Assembly: GCF_004342605.1 (NCBI RefSeq) | Contig: NZ_SLZL01000014.1 | Location: forward strand, 59,367-123,366 | Source of the DNA: Caulobacter sp. BK020 | GTDB lineage: Bacteria > Pseudomonadota > Alphaproteobacteria > Caulobacterales > Caulobacteraceae | Reading direction: 5' to 3' | Length of the DNA: 64,000 nt | Shown here: piece after piece, positions 17,119 to 25,441 of the stretch | How the letters are laid out: every line of letters starts with the position of its first letter | Position numbering within the stretch: the stretch's first letter is position 1 | Notes under the pieces: generated by a model | The model's input: only the letters and a program-made list of their open reading frames with translations | The model's database searches: none | Told to the model about the DNA's origin: nothing | Made by a program: the position numbers and the translations under genes

Positions 17119-17880
17119 ATGCAAGCTCACGTCGCTAGCCTCTATCGCCATCCCGTCAAGGGCTTCACGCCGGAACGCCTGGACCGGGCGCAGCTGGTCG
17201 CGGGCCAGTGCTTCCCCTGCGACCGCCTCTATGCGGTCGAGGACGGCCCGAGCGGTTTCGATCCGGCCGCCCCGGCCCATATCTCGAAGATGAAGTTCGC
17301 CGTGCTGGCCAAGATCCCGCGGGTCGCCAAGGCTCGCACGGCCTATGACCAGGCGACCGGGATCTTCACCGCCCGGGCCGAGGGACAGGCCGATTTCGCC
17401 GGCGACCTGCGCGGCGACGAGGGCCGACGCGGGTTCGAGGCGTGGCTGGCCGACCTGCTGGGCGACGCGGTCCAGGGACCGCTGCGCGTGGTCGAGGGGC
17501 CGGGCGACTACCGGTTCATGGACAGCCGCAGCGGCTATGTCTCGGTCGTCAACCTGGCCAGCGTCCGCGACCTGGAGGGCCGGCTGGGCCGCCCCGTCGA
17601 TCCCCTGCGCTTTCGCGCCAACCTCTATGTCGAGGGCTGGCCGGCCTGGGTCGAGAACGACTGGACGGGGCGGGCGATGCGGCTGGGGGAGGCAAGAGCC
17701 GAGGTGCTCAAGCCGATCGTCCGCTGCGCCGCCACCCACGTCGACCCGGTCACGGCCGAGCGCGACATCGAGCTGGTGAAGGCCCTGTTCGACCTCTACG
17801 GCCACATGTTCTGCGGCGTCTACCTGCGGGTCGACGAGGGCGGGGCGGTGCGTGAGGGGGATGGGGTGGCGGTGGACTAG
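17119..17880 (+). CDS. MOSC-domain protein (YcbX/YiiM type)
   Basis: The 253-aa protein has an N-terminal MOSC_N beta-barrel (VASLYRHPVKGFTPERLDRAQL, CDRLYAVED) and a MOSC domain that ends LKPIVRCAATHVDPVTAERD with the conserved Cys in RCAATHVDP. MOSC proteins are sulfur-carrier relatives of molybdenum-cofactor sulfurase; YcbX-like members act with molybdoenzymes in reducing N-hydroxylated compounds. No molybdenum gene is nearby except the small SUOX-like protein 4 kb upstream. The start ATG at 17119 fits the conserved HPVKG motif near the N-terminus. The gene is divergent from yihY. Confidence 0.85.
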   Translation: MQAHVASLYRHPVKGFTPERLDRAQLVAGQCFPCDRLYAVEDGPSGFDPAAPAHISKMKFAVLAKIPRVAKARTAYDQATGIFTARAEGQADFAGDLRGDEGRRGFEAWLADLLGDAVQGPLRVVEGPGDYRFMDSRSGYVSVVNLASVRDLEGRLGRPVDPLRFRANLYVEGWPAWVENDWTGRAMRLGEARAEVLKPIVRCAATHVDPVTAERDIELVKALFDLYGHMFCGVYLRVDEGGAVREGDGVAVD

Positions 17881-17882
17881 GG

Positions 17883-18174
17883 CTATCCCGGCCGCTGCGC
17901 CGCGTGGCGTATGCGGATCACTTCAACGGAATCCGCGCCGATACGGTAGCGGATCAGATAGGGCTTCACCACCAAGAGCTCGTATAATCCGCGCGAGACG
18001 GGCCGCCCCCGTTTCGGATGGTGTTCGAGGCTCTCGATGGCCGTGTGGAAGCGAGTCGCCATGCGTTGAGCGGCCAGAGGCGCACCTTGTTCGTGAATGT
18101 AGATGCAGGCTTCCTCAAGCTGGTGAAGCGCCAGCGGAGACCGTTACCGTGTAAGTTCTGGGTTTGGTGGTCAT
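17883..18174 (-). pseudogene. ParE/RelE-type toxin, frameshifted
   Basis: Two frames together spell a ParE toxin. The first gives MTTKPRTYTVTVS from an ATG at 18174. The second gives LALHQLEEACIYIHEQ, then RMATRFHTAIESLEHHPKRG, LYELLVVKPYLIRYRI and VEVIRIRHAAQRPG up to the stop at 17883. The break is near 18138, where one base seems missing in the run TCTCCG; the downstream frame has an in-frame TAA just before the join and no start of its own. ParE toxins inhibit gyrase, while RelE relatives cut mRNA. The gene should be dead unless the base is a sequencing error or is restored by slippage. It follows a small antitoxin gene by 42 bases. Confidence 0.8.
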
Positions 18175-18216
18175 GCGCCGATGATGGTGTCACGACGCCC
18201 TGCCTTGGAGGCCGTT

Positions 18217-18393
18217 TCAATCGCCTACGCGTGGCGTCGGCAGTCTGTCCGCCGTTCCCCACGAACGAAGCCAGCGCTTGACCGCCTCGCCTGACACGAC
18301 GCGTCCCGCCTGGATGTCGGCGAGCCCTTGGGCGTCGGCGGCCGCCTCGGCCTCGTCATCGATATCGCGGACATTGGAGGGTTCGGGCTTCAT
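18217..18393 (-). CDS. small antitoxin of the ParE/RelE partner type
   Basis: This 58-aa gene reads MKPEPSNVRDIDDEAEA and then DIQAGRVVSGEAVKRWLRSW, LPTPRVGD. The segment D(I/V)xAGRV(V/I)xxEAVxRWLxSWGT is a common signature of small antitoxins coded just before RelE/ParE toxins. It precedes the frameshifted toxin by 42 bases on the same strand, so the two form one former operon. No DNA-binding fold is evident in so short a chain. The antitoxin frame is intact. Confidence 0.75.
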   Translation of the reverse strand: MKPEPSNVRDIDDEAEAAADAQGLADIQAGRVVSGEAVKRWLRSWGTADRLPTPRVGD

Positions 18394-18412
18394 GGCGACA
18401 GCCTATCGCGAA

Positions 18413-18691
18413 CTATTCTTGCAAAGGAGAACGTGACGCCGTGGCGTTTATGCCTTCGCCACGTAGCTGGTCGGCGAGGAAGGCTTCGACGTCGAAGAGC
18501 TGCGGCGCTCCGCTTTCCTCACCCTCGATCAAGGCCGCGCGCAGGATCGTCAAACGCGTTTCCCGCTCTTCCAGCAGCCGAAGGCCCGCCCGCACGACCT
18601 CGCTGGCCGAGCCGTAGCGGCCTTCGGCGACCTGGTTCTCGATGAAGGTCTGGAAGTGCTCGCTCAGAGCGATCGACGTATTCTTGCTCAT
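18413..18691 (-). CDS. parD: ParD-family antitoxin, apparently without its own toxin
   Basis: The 92-aa protein matches ParD: an N-terminal ribbon-helix-helix ([20 protein letters not shown]) for DNA binding, then [21 protein letters not shown], then the toxin-binding tail ending [16 protein letters not shown] ParE gene normally overlaps the end of parD; here the next gene is a different small antitoxin 19 bases away, and the only toxin-like sequence is the broken one beyond it. The last dozen residues ([12 protein letters not shown]) are unlike ParD and may be a scar of lost DNA. GAGGAT precedes the ATG at 18691. Confidence 0.85.
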   Translation of the reverse strand: MSKNTSIALSEHFQTFIENQVAEGRYGSASEVVRAGLRLLEERETRLTILRAALIEGEESGAPQLFDVEAFLADQLRGEGINATASRSPLQE

Positions 18692-18711
18692 CGGATCCTC
18701 GCAGATCGCGA

Positions 18712-18732
18712 CGGTACCAAAAACTGGTACCG
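18712..18732 (-). promoter_or_regulatory. parD operator and promoter
   Basis: A perfect 8-5-8 palindrome, CGGTACCA-AAAAC-TGGTACCG, lies 21 bases upstream of parD. On the minus strand it sits between TTGAAG (18734-18739) and TACCGT (18711-18716), hexamers 17 bases apart that fit a -35 and -10. ParD proteins bind palindromes over their own promoter, so autoregulation is likely. The prmC start is 46 bases beyond on the other strand. Confidence 0.6.
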
Positions 18733-18777
18733 ACTTCAAACTCGCCTCGGCGCGCCAGGCGGAGTAAGACGCCGCCC

Positions 18778-19626
18778 ATGACCCTGACCCTCGTCAAAGC
18801 CTGGAACGCCGCCAAGGATCGTCTGAAGAACGTTCAGATCGACCAGCCGGCCATCGACGCCCGCCTGCTGCTGGAAGTGGCCGCCGACGTCACCCGCACC
18901 GACATCATCACCGATCCCTATCGGGTGCTGACCGAGGCCCAGATGGCGACGCTGGACGATTTCCTGAACCGCCGCGCGCGCCGCGAGCCGGTCAGCCACA
19001 TCATCGGCCGCAAGGGGTTCTGGAAGATCCTGCTGCAGGTCAACAAGCACGTCCTGACCCCGCGTCCCGAGACCGAGGTGATCGTCGACGAGGTGCTGAA
19101 GGCCTTCCCCGAGCAGATGCCGTTCAACATGCTGGACCTGGGCGTCGGCTCGGGCACGATCCTGCTGGCGGTGCTGGCCGAGCGCCCGGCCGCCAAGGGG
19201 CTAGGGATCGACGTCTCGGAGGAAGCCCTGGCGGTGGCCCGCGAGAACGCCGCCAACCTGGGCCTGGCCGGCCGGACGGCCCTGCTGCGCGGTGACTGGA
19301 CCAACGGCCTGGGCGACGACAGTTTCGACCTGGTGGTCTCCAACCCGCCCTATATCGCCACCGACGTGATCGAGACCCTGGAGCCCGAGGTCCGCGACCA
19401 TGAGCCGCGCCTGGCCCTGGACGGCGGTCCCGACGGCCTGGACGCCTATCGCGTCCTGGCCGGCGAGATCCTGCGGGTGCTCAAGCCCGGCGCGATGTTC
19501 GCCGTCGAGATCGGCTACGACCAGTCCGAGGCGGTCGAGGCGCTGTTCCGGCAGGCCGGGGCCCAGAATGTGCGGACCATCAAGGATCTGTCGGTCCACG
19601 ACCGCGTTGTGACCGGTACGAAATAG
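18778..19626 (+). CDS. prmC: release-factor glutamine methyltransferase
   Basis: The 282-aa protein has the N-terminal helical domain of PrmC (HemK) and a Rossmann methyltransferase domain with [15 protein letters not shown] (SAM loop, residues 119-133) and the substrate-binding NPPY at 189-192. PRPETE at 95-100 is also typical. It methylates the Gln of the GGQ motif in PrfA and PrfB, raising release efficiency. In many bacteria it directly follows prfA; here other genes intervene. Start ATG at 18778. Confidence 0.95.
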   Translation: MTLTLVKAWNAAKDRLKNVQIDQPAIDARLLLEVAADVTRTDIITDPYRVLTEAQMATLDDFLNRRARREPVSHIIGRKGFWKILLQVNKHVLTPRPETEVIVDEVLKAFPEQMPFNMLDLGVGSGTILLAVLAERPAAKGLGIDVSEEALAVARENAANLGLAGRTALLRGDWTNGLGDDSFDLVVSNPPYIATDVIETLEPEVRDHEPRLALDGGPDGLDAYRVLAGEILRVLKPGAMFAVEIGYDQSEAVEALFRQAGAQNVRTIKDLSVHDRVVTGTK

Positions 19627-19910
19627 CGACCTTGAAAAATCCCTTGGAAACCCTTGCGTGAGGCGGTAGACGGATAAGGTCTCCTTCCAACACGCCGGGT
19701 GACGGGAACAGCGGTCGTCTTGATGACCGTAAGACTCCCCCGGCAGGCGCGAACGGCCGACCAGGCTGATCGCCGCGCCCGAACCGGGCGGAGGCTCTAC
19801 GGAAACCAGCGTCTCTAGAACATCGAAGGCAGGACCTAACCGGGTTCACCCCGCTCCAGAGGCCAAACACCGGACGCGCAGATCGCCGCCGGACAGGTTC
19901 AGAAGAGAAG
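19627..19910 (+). promoter_or_regulatory. 284-bp non-coding leader before the DUF4167 gene
   Basis: I see no gene here. The stretch is less G+C-rich at its start (CTTGAAAAATCCCTTGGAAACCC) and then holds several short hairpins, for example around 19734-19745 and 19777-19796. Its length suggests a promoter plus a long 5' leader. No riboswitch that I know can be identified. Confidence 0.4.
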
Positions 19911-20978
19911 ATGAGAGATTTCAAGGGCATGAAGCGCCAGCGCGGCCGCAACAATCGCGGCGGAGCGGGTAACGGCGGCAAGCCTCAGCAGCACAACGCC
20001 AACCGGGCCTTCGATTCGAACGGCCCCGAAGGCGTGAAGGTGCGCGGCGCGGCCCAGAGCGTCTACGAGAAGTACCAGCAGCTGGCCCGCGACGCGACGT
20101 CGTCCGGCGACCGGGTCCTGGCCGAGAACTACCTGCAGCACGCCGAGCACTATTTCCGCGTCCTGCGCGCCATCCAGCCGAATCGTCCGGTCAGCGACAT
20201 CGTCGGCAAGGACGCCTATTCGGCCTACGAGATCGACTTCGAGGCCGAGCCCGAAGAGCAGCCCGAGGCGCCGGAAGCGGCCCAGGCCGAGGCTCCGGCC
20301 GAGGGCGAGGGCGGCGAGGGCCAGGGCGGCGAGCCGCGCCGCGACCGGTTCGAGAACCGTCCCCGCGACGACCGCCAGCGCGACGACCGTCCCCGCGACA
20401 ACCAGAACCGCGACCGTGACCGTGATGGCCAGGGCCGCCGCGACCGCTGGCGCGACCGCGACGACCGCCAGCGCGACGACCGTTCCCGCGATGACAGGCC
20501 CCGTGACGACCGGCCCCGGGAAGACCGCCCGCGCGATGATCGCCCTCGTGACGACCGCCCGCGGGAAGACCGCTTCCGCGACGAGCGTCCCCGTGACGAT
20601 CGTCCGCGCGAGGACCGCGTCCGCGAAGACCGTCCGGCCGCCGCCGAGGGCGCCGAACAGCCTCAGGGCGAAGGCCGCCGCGAGCGTCCGCGCCGCGAAC
20701 GGGCGCCGCGCGACCGCGATCCGATGGCGGTGATCGAGCCGCAGGCCACGCCGCTGACCAGCGAGGCTCCGGCCTCGCCGCTGCTGCGCGGCCAGGACGG
20801 CGACGTCAGCCACGCCCCGGCCTTCCTGGGCCGCAAGTCGACCCGCGCCGAGGCGCCGGCCGAAGCGGCGCCGGCGGCTCCGGCCGCGGACGAGGGCGAG
20901 GCCCCGGCCAAGCCCAAGCGCCGCCGCGCCCCGCGCAGCTTCGAAGGCGCCGCCGCGCCGGAGTCGGGAGAGGCCTGA
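19911..20978 (+). CDS. DUF4167-domain protein with disordered RDDRP repeats
   Basis: Residues about 1-100 form the DUF4167 domain (MRDFKGMKRQRGRNN, then VRGAAQSVYEKYQQLARDAT and AENYLQHAEHYFRVLRA), conserved across alphaproteobacteria. The rest of the 355 residues is a polyampholyte of repeats such as RPRDDRPRDDRPREDR, ending in an Ala/Pro/Glu-rich tail with KPKRRRAPRSFEGA. The basic-acidic repeats and Arg-Gly start suggest RNA or ribosome association; no function is established to my knowledge. Repeat count probably varies between strains. GAAGAGAAG lies before the ATG. Confidence 0.85.
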   Translation: MRDFKGMKRQRGRNNRGGAGNGGKPQQHNANRAFDSNGPEGVKVRGAAQSVYEKYQQLARDATSSGDRVLAENYLQHAEHYFRVLRAIQPNRPVSDIVGKDAYSAYEIDFEAEPEEQPEAPEAAQAEAPAEGEGGEGQGGEPRRDRFENRPRDDRQRDDRPRDNQNRDRDRDGQGRRDRWRDRDDRQRDDRSRDDRPRDDRPREDRPRDDRPRDDRPREDRFRDERPRDDRPREDRVREDRPAAAEGAEQPQGEGRRERPRRERAPRDRDPMAVIEPQATPLTSEAPASPLLRGQDGDVSHAPAFLGRKSTRAEAPAEAAPAAPAADEGEAPAKPKRRRAPRSFEGAAAPESGEA

Positions 20979-21105
20979 GGCCGCCTTCCGATCGGCGACC
21001 ACCCTTTGATGGCGTCATCCCGGACCGAACAACAAGGGCGGGAATGACGACCGAAAGGGATGAAGCGCAGGCCGGCAACCCCCAAGCGCCGAATGTCGAT
21101 CCGCC

Positions 21106-21747
21106 CTAGGCCTGCGCCGTTTCCCGCGCCTTGGCGATCAGGGCGTCGTCGATCTCCGCGGCCCGCTTGGCCGCCGGACGCTGGCTGATCCCCGCCCAAT
21201 AGGCCTCGAAGGCCGGGCGCTTCTCGATCGAGCCGAACATCATGCCCCAGCCGATCTGCGAGCCGACATAGACGTCGGCGGCCGAGAACGCGTCGCCGAC
21301 GATGTACTGCTTGCCGCTCACCGCCGTCTCCAGAGCGTTCAGGGTGTCGTCCAGGCAGCCGTAGCCGGCCGTGGCGCGGCGTTCGGGCGGCACCTCCACG
21401 CCCAGCGCCTTGTTGGTCACCGCGGCCTCCACCGGTCCGCAGCCGAACATCAGCCAGCGATAATAGGTCCCGCGCGCGGGCGAGGTGACCGGCGGGGCCA
21501 GGCCGGCCTCGGGGAAGGCGTCGGCCAGATAGGCGCAGATCGCCGCGCTCTCGGTGACGGTCACGCCGCGATGGGTGATCGCCGGCACCTTGCCCATCGG
21601 ATTGACGGCCAGGTACTCCGGGGCCTTCATCGTCGAGGCGTAGTCGAGCACGACGGTGCGATAGGGGGCTCCGACCTCCTCCAGCATCCAGCGGGCGATG
21701 CGGCCGCGCGACATCGGGTTGGTGTAGAAGACGAGTTCGTCGCTCAT
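21106..21747 (-). CDS. glutathione S-transferase family protein
   Basis: The 213-aa protein shows a GST N-terminal domain (ELVFYTNPMSRGRIARWMLEEVGAPY, then VNPMGKVPAIT and VTESAAICAYLAD) and a helical C-terminal domain with FSAADVYVGSQIGWGMM. The Ser in NPMSRGR is at the catalytic Ser/Tyr region. It likely conjugates or reduces an electrophile; substrate unknown. AGGAGGG precedes the ATG at 21747, which decides the start over a longer frame. It is unlike the other two GSTs in the window except for the shared fold. Confidence 0.9.
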   Translation of the reverse strand: MSDELVFYTNPMSRGRIARWMLEEVGAPYRTVVLDYASTMKAPEYLAVNPMGKVPAITHRGVTVTESAAICAYLADAFPEAGLAPPVTSPARGTYYRWLMFGCGPVEAAVTNKALGVEVPPERRATAGYGCLDDTLNALETAVSGKQYIVGDAFSAADVYVGSQIGWGMMFGSIEKRPAFEAYWAGISQRPAAKRAAEIDDALIAKARETAQA

Positions 21748-21831
21748 GGTCGGCCCTCCTGGAGAAGGGGCGATCCTAGCGTGCGCGGCTGCGTGCGCAA
21801 TCTTGGAAACCAACGTTCTTTGTCTGGCGAT

Positions 21832-24345
21832 TCAGGCCGAGGCCGCGAACGTCCTGGCCGGTCCCTTGGCCATGGCGCTGTTGAGCGCCTCGACCAGACC
21901 GGCGGCGGTCATCGGCTTGGACACCGAGCCGTCGAAGACCCCGCCAGGGCCGCCGGGGCGGGCGTCGGCCGAGAAGGCGATGATCGGCGCGCCGGCGTTG
22001 GGGCCGCCGCCGCCGCGGATGCGCAGGGCCGCCTGGGCGCCGTCGAGCCGCGGCATCCGCAGGTCCATCAGGATGGCGTCGAAAGGGCGAGCCGCGGCGG
22101 CGGCCACCCCCTCCTCGCCGTCCACGGCCTCGGACACCTCGGCTCCCAGCGCGGTCAGGATGGCGTTGACCAGCTCGCGGTTGGCCGGATTGTCGTCGAC
22201 GATCAGCACGCGGCAGGCGGGCGGCAGCGCCGGGACGGCGGCGTCCTGCGTGGGGGCGTCCTTGGCCCGCGCCGTCGACGGCGCGACGATGTCGAAGCGG
22301 AAGCGCGCGCCATCGCCCGGAACGCTCTCGACGCCGATCTGGCCGCCCATCGCCTCGACCAGGCCCTTGCAGATGGCCAGGCCTAGGCCCGTGCCGCCGT
22401 GCCGGCGGGTCAGGCCGGCGTCCACCTGGGAGAAGCGGCGGAACAGCAGGTCGATGTTCCTGGGCGCGATGCCGGGCCCGGTGTCGCGCACCGAGACGCT
22501 CAGCCGCTCGGCGGCGCCGTCATAGGCGGCCGTGACGGTGATCGACCCGGCTTCGGTGAACTTCACCGCGTTGCCGATCAGGTTCAGCAGCACCTGGCGC
22601 AGGCGACCGCCGTCGATCAGCAGGTCGGCGGGCAGGTCGTCCAGCCCCTCGGCCTGCAAGCTCACGCCGCGGGCCTCGGTCTCCAGCGAGAACAGCCCCA
22701 GGGCCTCCTCGATCAGCGGCCCGGGGGCGACGGGCTCCAGCTTCAGTTCCAGCTGGCCGGCCTCCAGTTTCGAGAAGTCCAGGATGTCGTTGATGGTGGC
22801 CAGCAGCGCCTTGCCGCCGCTCAGCACCCGGCCGATGAAGCGTCGGGCGTCGGGCGACAGGTCCGGCTCGTCGTCGACCAGGCGAGCGAAGCCCAGCACC
22901 GAGGTCAAGGGCGTGCGCAGTTCGTGGCTCATATTGGCCAGGAACTCGCCCTTCGCCGCCGCCGCCGCCTCGGCCGCGTTGCGGGCCTCGCGCAGCTGCT
23001 GCTCCATGGCCTTCTGCTCGGTGACGTCGCGGACGATGTCGGTAATGCCGATGACCGCCCCGGTCAGCGGGTCGCGCTGCAGGCTGGGGCGGGATTCCAG
23101 CCAGATCACCCGCCCGTCCTTGCGCGTCGCGCGATATTCGACCCGGGCGGGGCCGTTGTCCTGGTGAGCGGCCATATGAGCGATGTGTTCGATGACCACG
23201 GCGCGGACGGCCTCGCGGTCGTCCTCGTGCACGGTGGTCATGCCCTCGCGGCCGACCAGTTCCTCCGGCGCGTAGCCCAGCATGGCGACGCAGGCCGGCG
23301 AGACGTACTGGATGACGCCCCGCAGGTTGCTGTGGACGATCATGTCCTGGGCGTCCTCGGCCAGCTGGCGGAAGCGCGCCTCGCTGCGGAACACCGCGGC
23401 GTTGGCCTCGGTCATCTTCTGCAGCATCTGGCGCCGGTGGCGCTGGATCGAGGCCACGGGCAGGCTGATGAAGATGGCCACGGCCAGGAACAGCTGCAGC
23501 ACGATCGCTTGGTCCGTCGACCCGGCGGGCAGAAGCGTGATCGGACCGTGGCCGGCCATGGTGAAGATCACCGCCACCACCGCCACCAGGGTGGCGCTGA
23601 GCGCGGCGCCCAGCACCTCCAGCCGCCAGGCGACCAGCAGCATGACCGGCGGGATCACGAACAGCAGCGGCCGGTCCTGGGCGAAGACGCCGATTGTCAC
23701 GGCCAGCAGCAGCAGCAGGCTGGCCGCGCCGCTGACGGACAGGGGCCGCTCGCGCAGATAGTGGCGCATGCGGACCAGGGCCAGCAGGCAGGGCGTGATG
23801 GTCATCAGGCCCAAAATGTCGCCCAGCGACCACACGCTGATATTGGCCAGCAGCGCGCCGCCGCGCATCGCCGTGTGGAGCGAGGCGGCCAGGACGCTGG
23901 TGGCGAGCGGGCCGGCCACGCCGCAGATCAGGGCGAAGGCGATCATGTCGCGGGCTCGGCCCAGGTCGATCGTCTCGCCGACCACGCGCCGCACGCCCCA
24001 GGCGCAGACGAAGACCTGGACGATGTTGCAGGTGACCAGCACGATATTGACGGTCAACAGGTCGTGGACATGGGCGCCGGCCGCCAGCCCGCCGGCCAGG
24101 CATCCCAGCAGCACGGCCGGCCAGTGGCGGTTGCGGCACGACAGCAGGCAGGCGACGCCGAAGCCGTTGGACAGCCAGATCGGCGCCACCTGGCCATAGT
24201 TGCTGGGAAATTCGACGCAGAGATAGGCCAGCAGGGCGTAGCCGACCGCCGCGCCCACGGCCAGCAGCAGGCTCTTCAGGATATCGCCGCCCGTCCAGGT
24301 CCAGATCGGCCGGGGCGAGGCGGGGGAGGTCGTCTCTGTCATCAC
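21832..24345 (-). CDS. MASE1-PAS hybrid sensor histidine kinase
   Basis: The 837-aa protein has in order: an N-terminal MASE1 membrane sensor of about eight spans (residues 20-300, with PIWLSNGFGVACLLSCRN), a PAS/PAC unit (about 320-445, ending VIGITDIVRDVTEQK), a HisKA dimerisation domain with the phospho-acceptor His in NMSHELRTPLTSVLGFARLV, an ATPase domain (NLIGNAVKFTEAG, DTGPGIAP, GGTGLGLAI) and a C-terminal receiver (VLIVDDNPANRELV, Asp in DAILMDLRMP, Lys in VSKPM). No Hpt or DNA-binding partner is adjacent. The beta-lactamase gene lies 102 bases upstream on the same strand, so co-transcription is possible. Confidence 0.93.
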   Translation of the reverse strand: MMTETTSPASPRPIWTWTGGDILKSLLLAVGAAVGYALLAYLCVEFPSNYGQVAPIWLSNGFGVACLLSCRNRHWPAVLLGCLAGGLAAGAHVHDLLTVNIVLVTCNIVQVFVCAWGVRRVVGETIDLGRARDMIAFALICGVAGPLATSVLAASLHTAMRGGALLANISVWSLGDILGLMTITPCLLALVRMRHYLRERPLSVSGAASLLLLLAVTIGVFAQDRPLLFVIPPVMLLVAWRLEVLGAALSATLVAVVAVIFTMAGHGPITLLPAGSTDQAIVLQLFLAVAIFISLPVASIQRHRRQMLQKMTEANAAVFRSEARFRQLAEDAQDMIVHSNLRGVIQYVSPACVAMLGYAPEELVGREGMTTVHEDDREAVRAVVIEHIAHMAAHQDNGPARVEYRATRKDGRVIWLESRPSLQRDPLTGAVIGITDIVRDVTEQKAMEQQLREARNAAEAAAAAKGEFLANMSHELRTPLTSVLGFARLVDDEPDLSPDARRFIGRVLSGGKALLATINDILDFSKLEAGQLELKLEPVAPGPLIEEALGLFSLETEARGVSLQAEGLDDLPADLLIDGGRLRQVLLNLIGNAVKFTEAGSITVTAAYDGAAERLSVSVRDTGPGIAPRNIDLLFRRFSQVDAGLTRRHGGTGLGLAICKGLVEAMGGQIGVESVPGDGARFRFDIVAPSTARAKDAPTQDAAVPALPPACRVLIVDDNPANRELVNAILTALGAEVSEAVDGEEGVAAAAARPFDAILMDLRMPRLDGAQAALRIRGGGGPNAGAPIIAFSADARPGGPGGVFDGSVSKPMTAAGLVEALNSAMAKGPARTFAASA

Positions 24346-24447
24346 CCTGCTTTCGCGGGCGTCCGACTTCGGTTCGCGTCAGGACGCCCTTGAAGCATGC
24401 ATAGGCCGAAGGCCTTAAAGAACAGTGGCTTGGAGCGTCGCTATTCT

Positions 24448-25347
24448 TCAGGAGCCGAATCCTGCGGCGACGGCCAGCCGGGCGACCTCGGCGATCACGG
24501 CGTTGCGGCCGTCGTCGTCGAGGGTGGAGCGGCTCAGATAGGCGGTGACCAGCAGCGGCGGGCGACCGGGCGGCCAGATCACCGCGATGTCGTTGGTGTT
24601 CCCGACCTTGCCGTCGCCCCAGCTGCCGGTCTTGTCGCCGACCTTCCAGCCCGCGGGAAGACCGGCTCGCAGGCGCTTGTCGCCGGTCTGGTTGGCGACC
24701 AGCCAGGCGACCAGCTGCTGACGCGAGGCCGGCGACAGGACCGGGCCCAGGGTCAGGGCGCGCAGGGTGGCCAGCATGGCGCGGGGCGAGGTGGTGTCGT
24801 GGATCTCGCCGGGCCGCACCACGTTGAGCCCCGGCTCGTAGCCGTCCAGACGGGTGACGCTGTCGCCGAGGCCGCGCAGGAAGGCGGTCAGGGCCGGCGG
24901 GCCGCCGAAGGTGTGGAGCAGGAGATTGGCGGCGGCGTTGTCGCTGAGGGTGACCGTCGCCTCGCACAGCGCGCCGATCGTCATGCCGTCCTCGACATGC
25001 CGCTCGGTGGCCGGCGAATGGGCCAGCAGCACGCCCCTGCCGTAGCGGATGAGGCGATCCAGCCGCTCCTGACCCTGGTCGACCCGCTTGAGCACCAGGC
25101 CCGCGACCAGGGCCTTGAAGGTGCTGCACATCGCAAAGCGCTCGTCGCCGCGGTGGGCGAAGACCTCGCCGTCGGCGGTGTCCAGAATGGCCACGCCCAG
25201 CCGGCCGCCGCTGCGGGCCTCCAGGGCGGCGATATTACGGCTAATGCCGCTGGTCAGCCGTGCGGTCGCGGCCGAGGCGGCGGGGGCGGCTAGGGAAAGG
25301 GCGGGCAGGGCGGAAATAGCCGCTAGGACTTGGCGTCGATCGATCAT
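24448..25347 (-). CDS. class A beta-lactamase
   Basis: The 299-aa enzyme carries all class A motifs: nucleophile Ser75 with Lys78 in CSTFK, SDN at 135-137, the omega-loop Glu171 and Asn175 in EPGLN, and KTG at 239-241. The N-terminus MIDRRQVLAAISALPALSLA has a twin-arginine-like signal, so export by Tat is likely. It opens the beta-lactam ring in the periplasm; the spectrum cannot be read from sequence. GGAG lies 6 bases before the ATG at 25347, preferred over an upstream ATG at 25359. It is divergent from an AmpR-like gene. Confidence 0.93.
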   Translation of the reverse strand: MIDRRQVLAAISALPALSLAAPAASAATARLTSGISRNIAALEARSGGRLGVAILDTADGEVFAHRGDERFAMCSTFKALVAGLVLKRVDQGQERLDRLIRYGRGVLLAHSPATERHVEDGMTIGALCEATVTLSDNAAANLLLHTFGGPPALTAFLRGLGDSVTRLDGYEPGLNVVRPGEIHDTTSPRAMLATLRALTLGPVLSPASRQQLVAWLVANQTGDKRLRAGLPAGWKVGDKTGSWGDGKVGNTNDIAVIWPPGRPPLLVTAYLSRSTLDDDGRNAVIAEVARLAVAAGFGS

Positions 25348-25408
25348 CGGGTTCTCCATGACCAGCAGGATGGGCGAGGGATGACCCCTGGATCAAACGA
25401 TGATACTT

Positions 25409-25420
25409 GGGTCGAAACCC
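25409..25420. promoter_or_regulatory. candidate LysR-type operator between bla and ampR-like genes
   Basis: The 94-bp gap between the two divergent starts contains the palindrome GGGT-CGAA-ACCC, flanked by T and A in the T-N11-A manner of LysR sites, and is A+T-richer than its surroundings. AmpR-type regulators bind such a shared gap. The exact site is a guess. Confidence 0.3.
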
Positions 25421-25441
25421 TAGAAAAGTTTGGGTGTCGAG

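Noticed and set aside
20340..20640. Short tandem repeats that might look like a CRISPR array
   Set aside because: They lie in frame in the DUF4167 gene, code RDDRP-type repeats and have no unique spacers.
24448..25347. Carbapenemase, because a Cys precedes the catalytic Ser
   Set aside because: Class A carbapenemases also need a Cys near position 238; here KTGSWG has none, so the disulfide cannot form.
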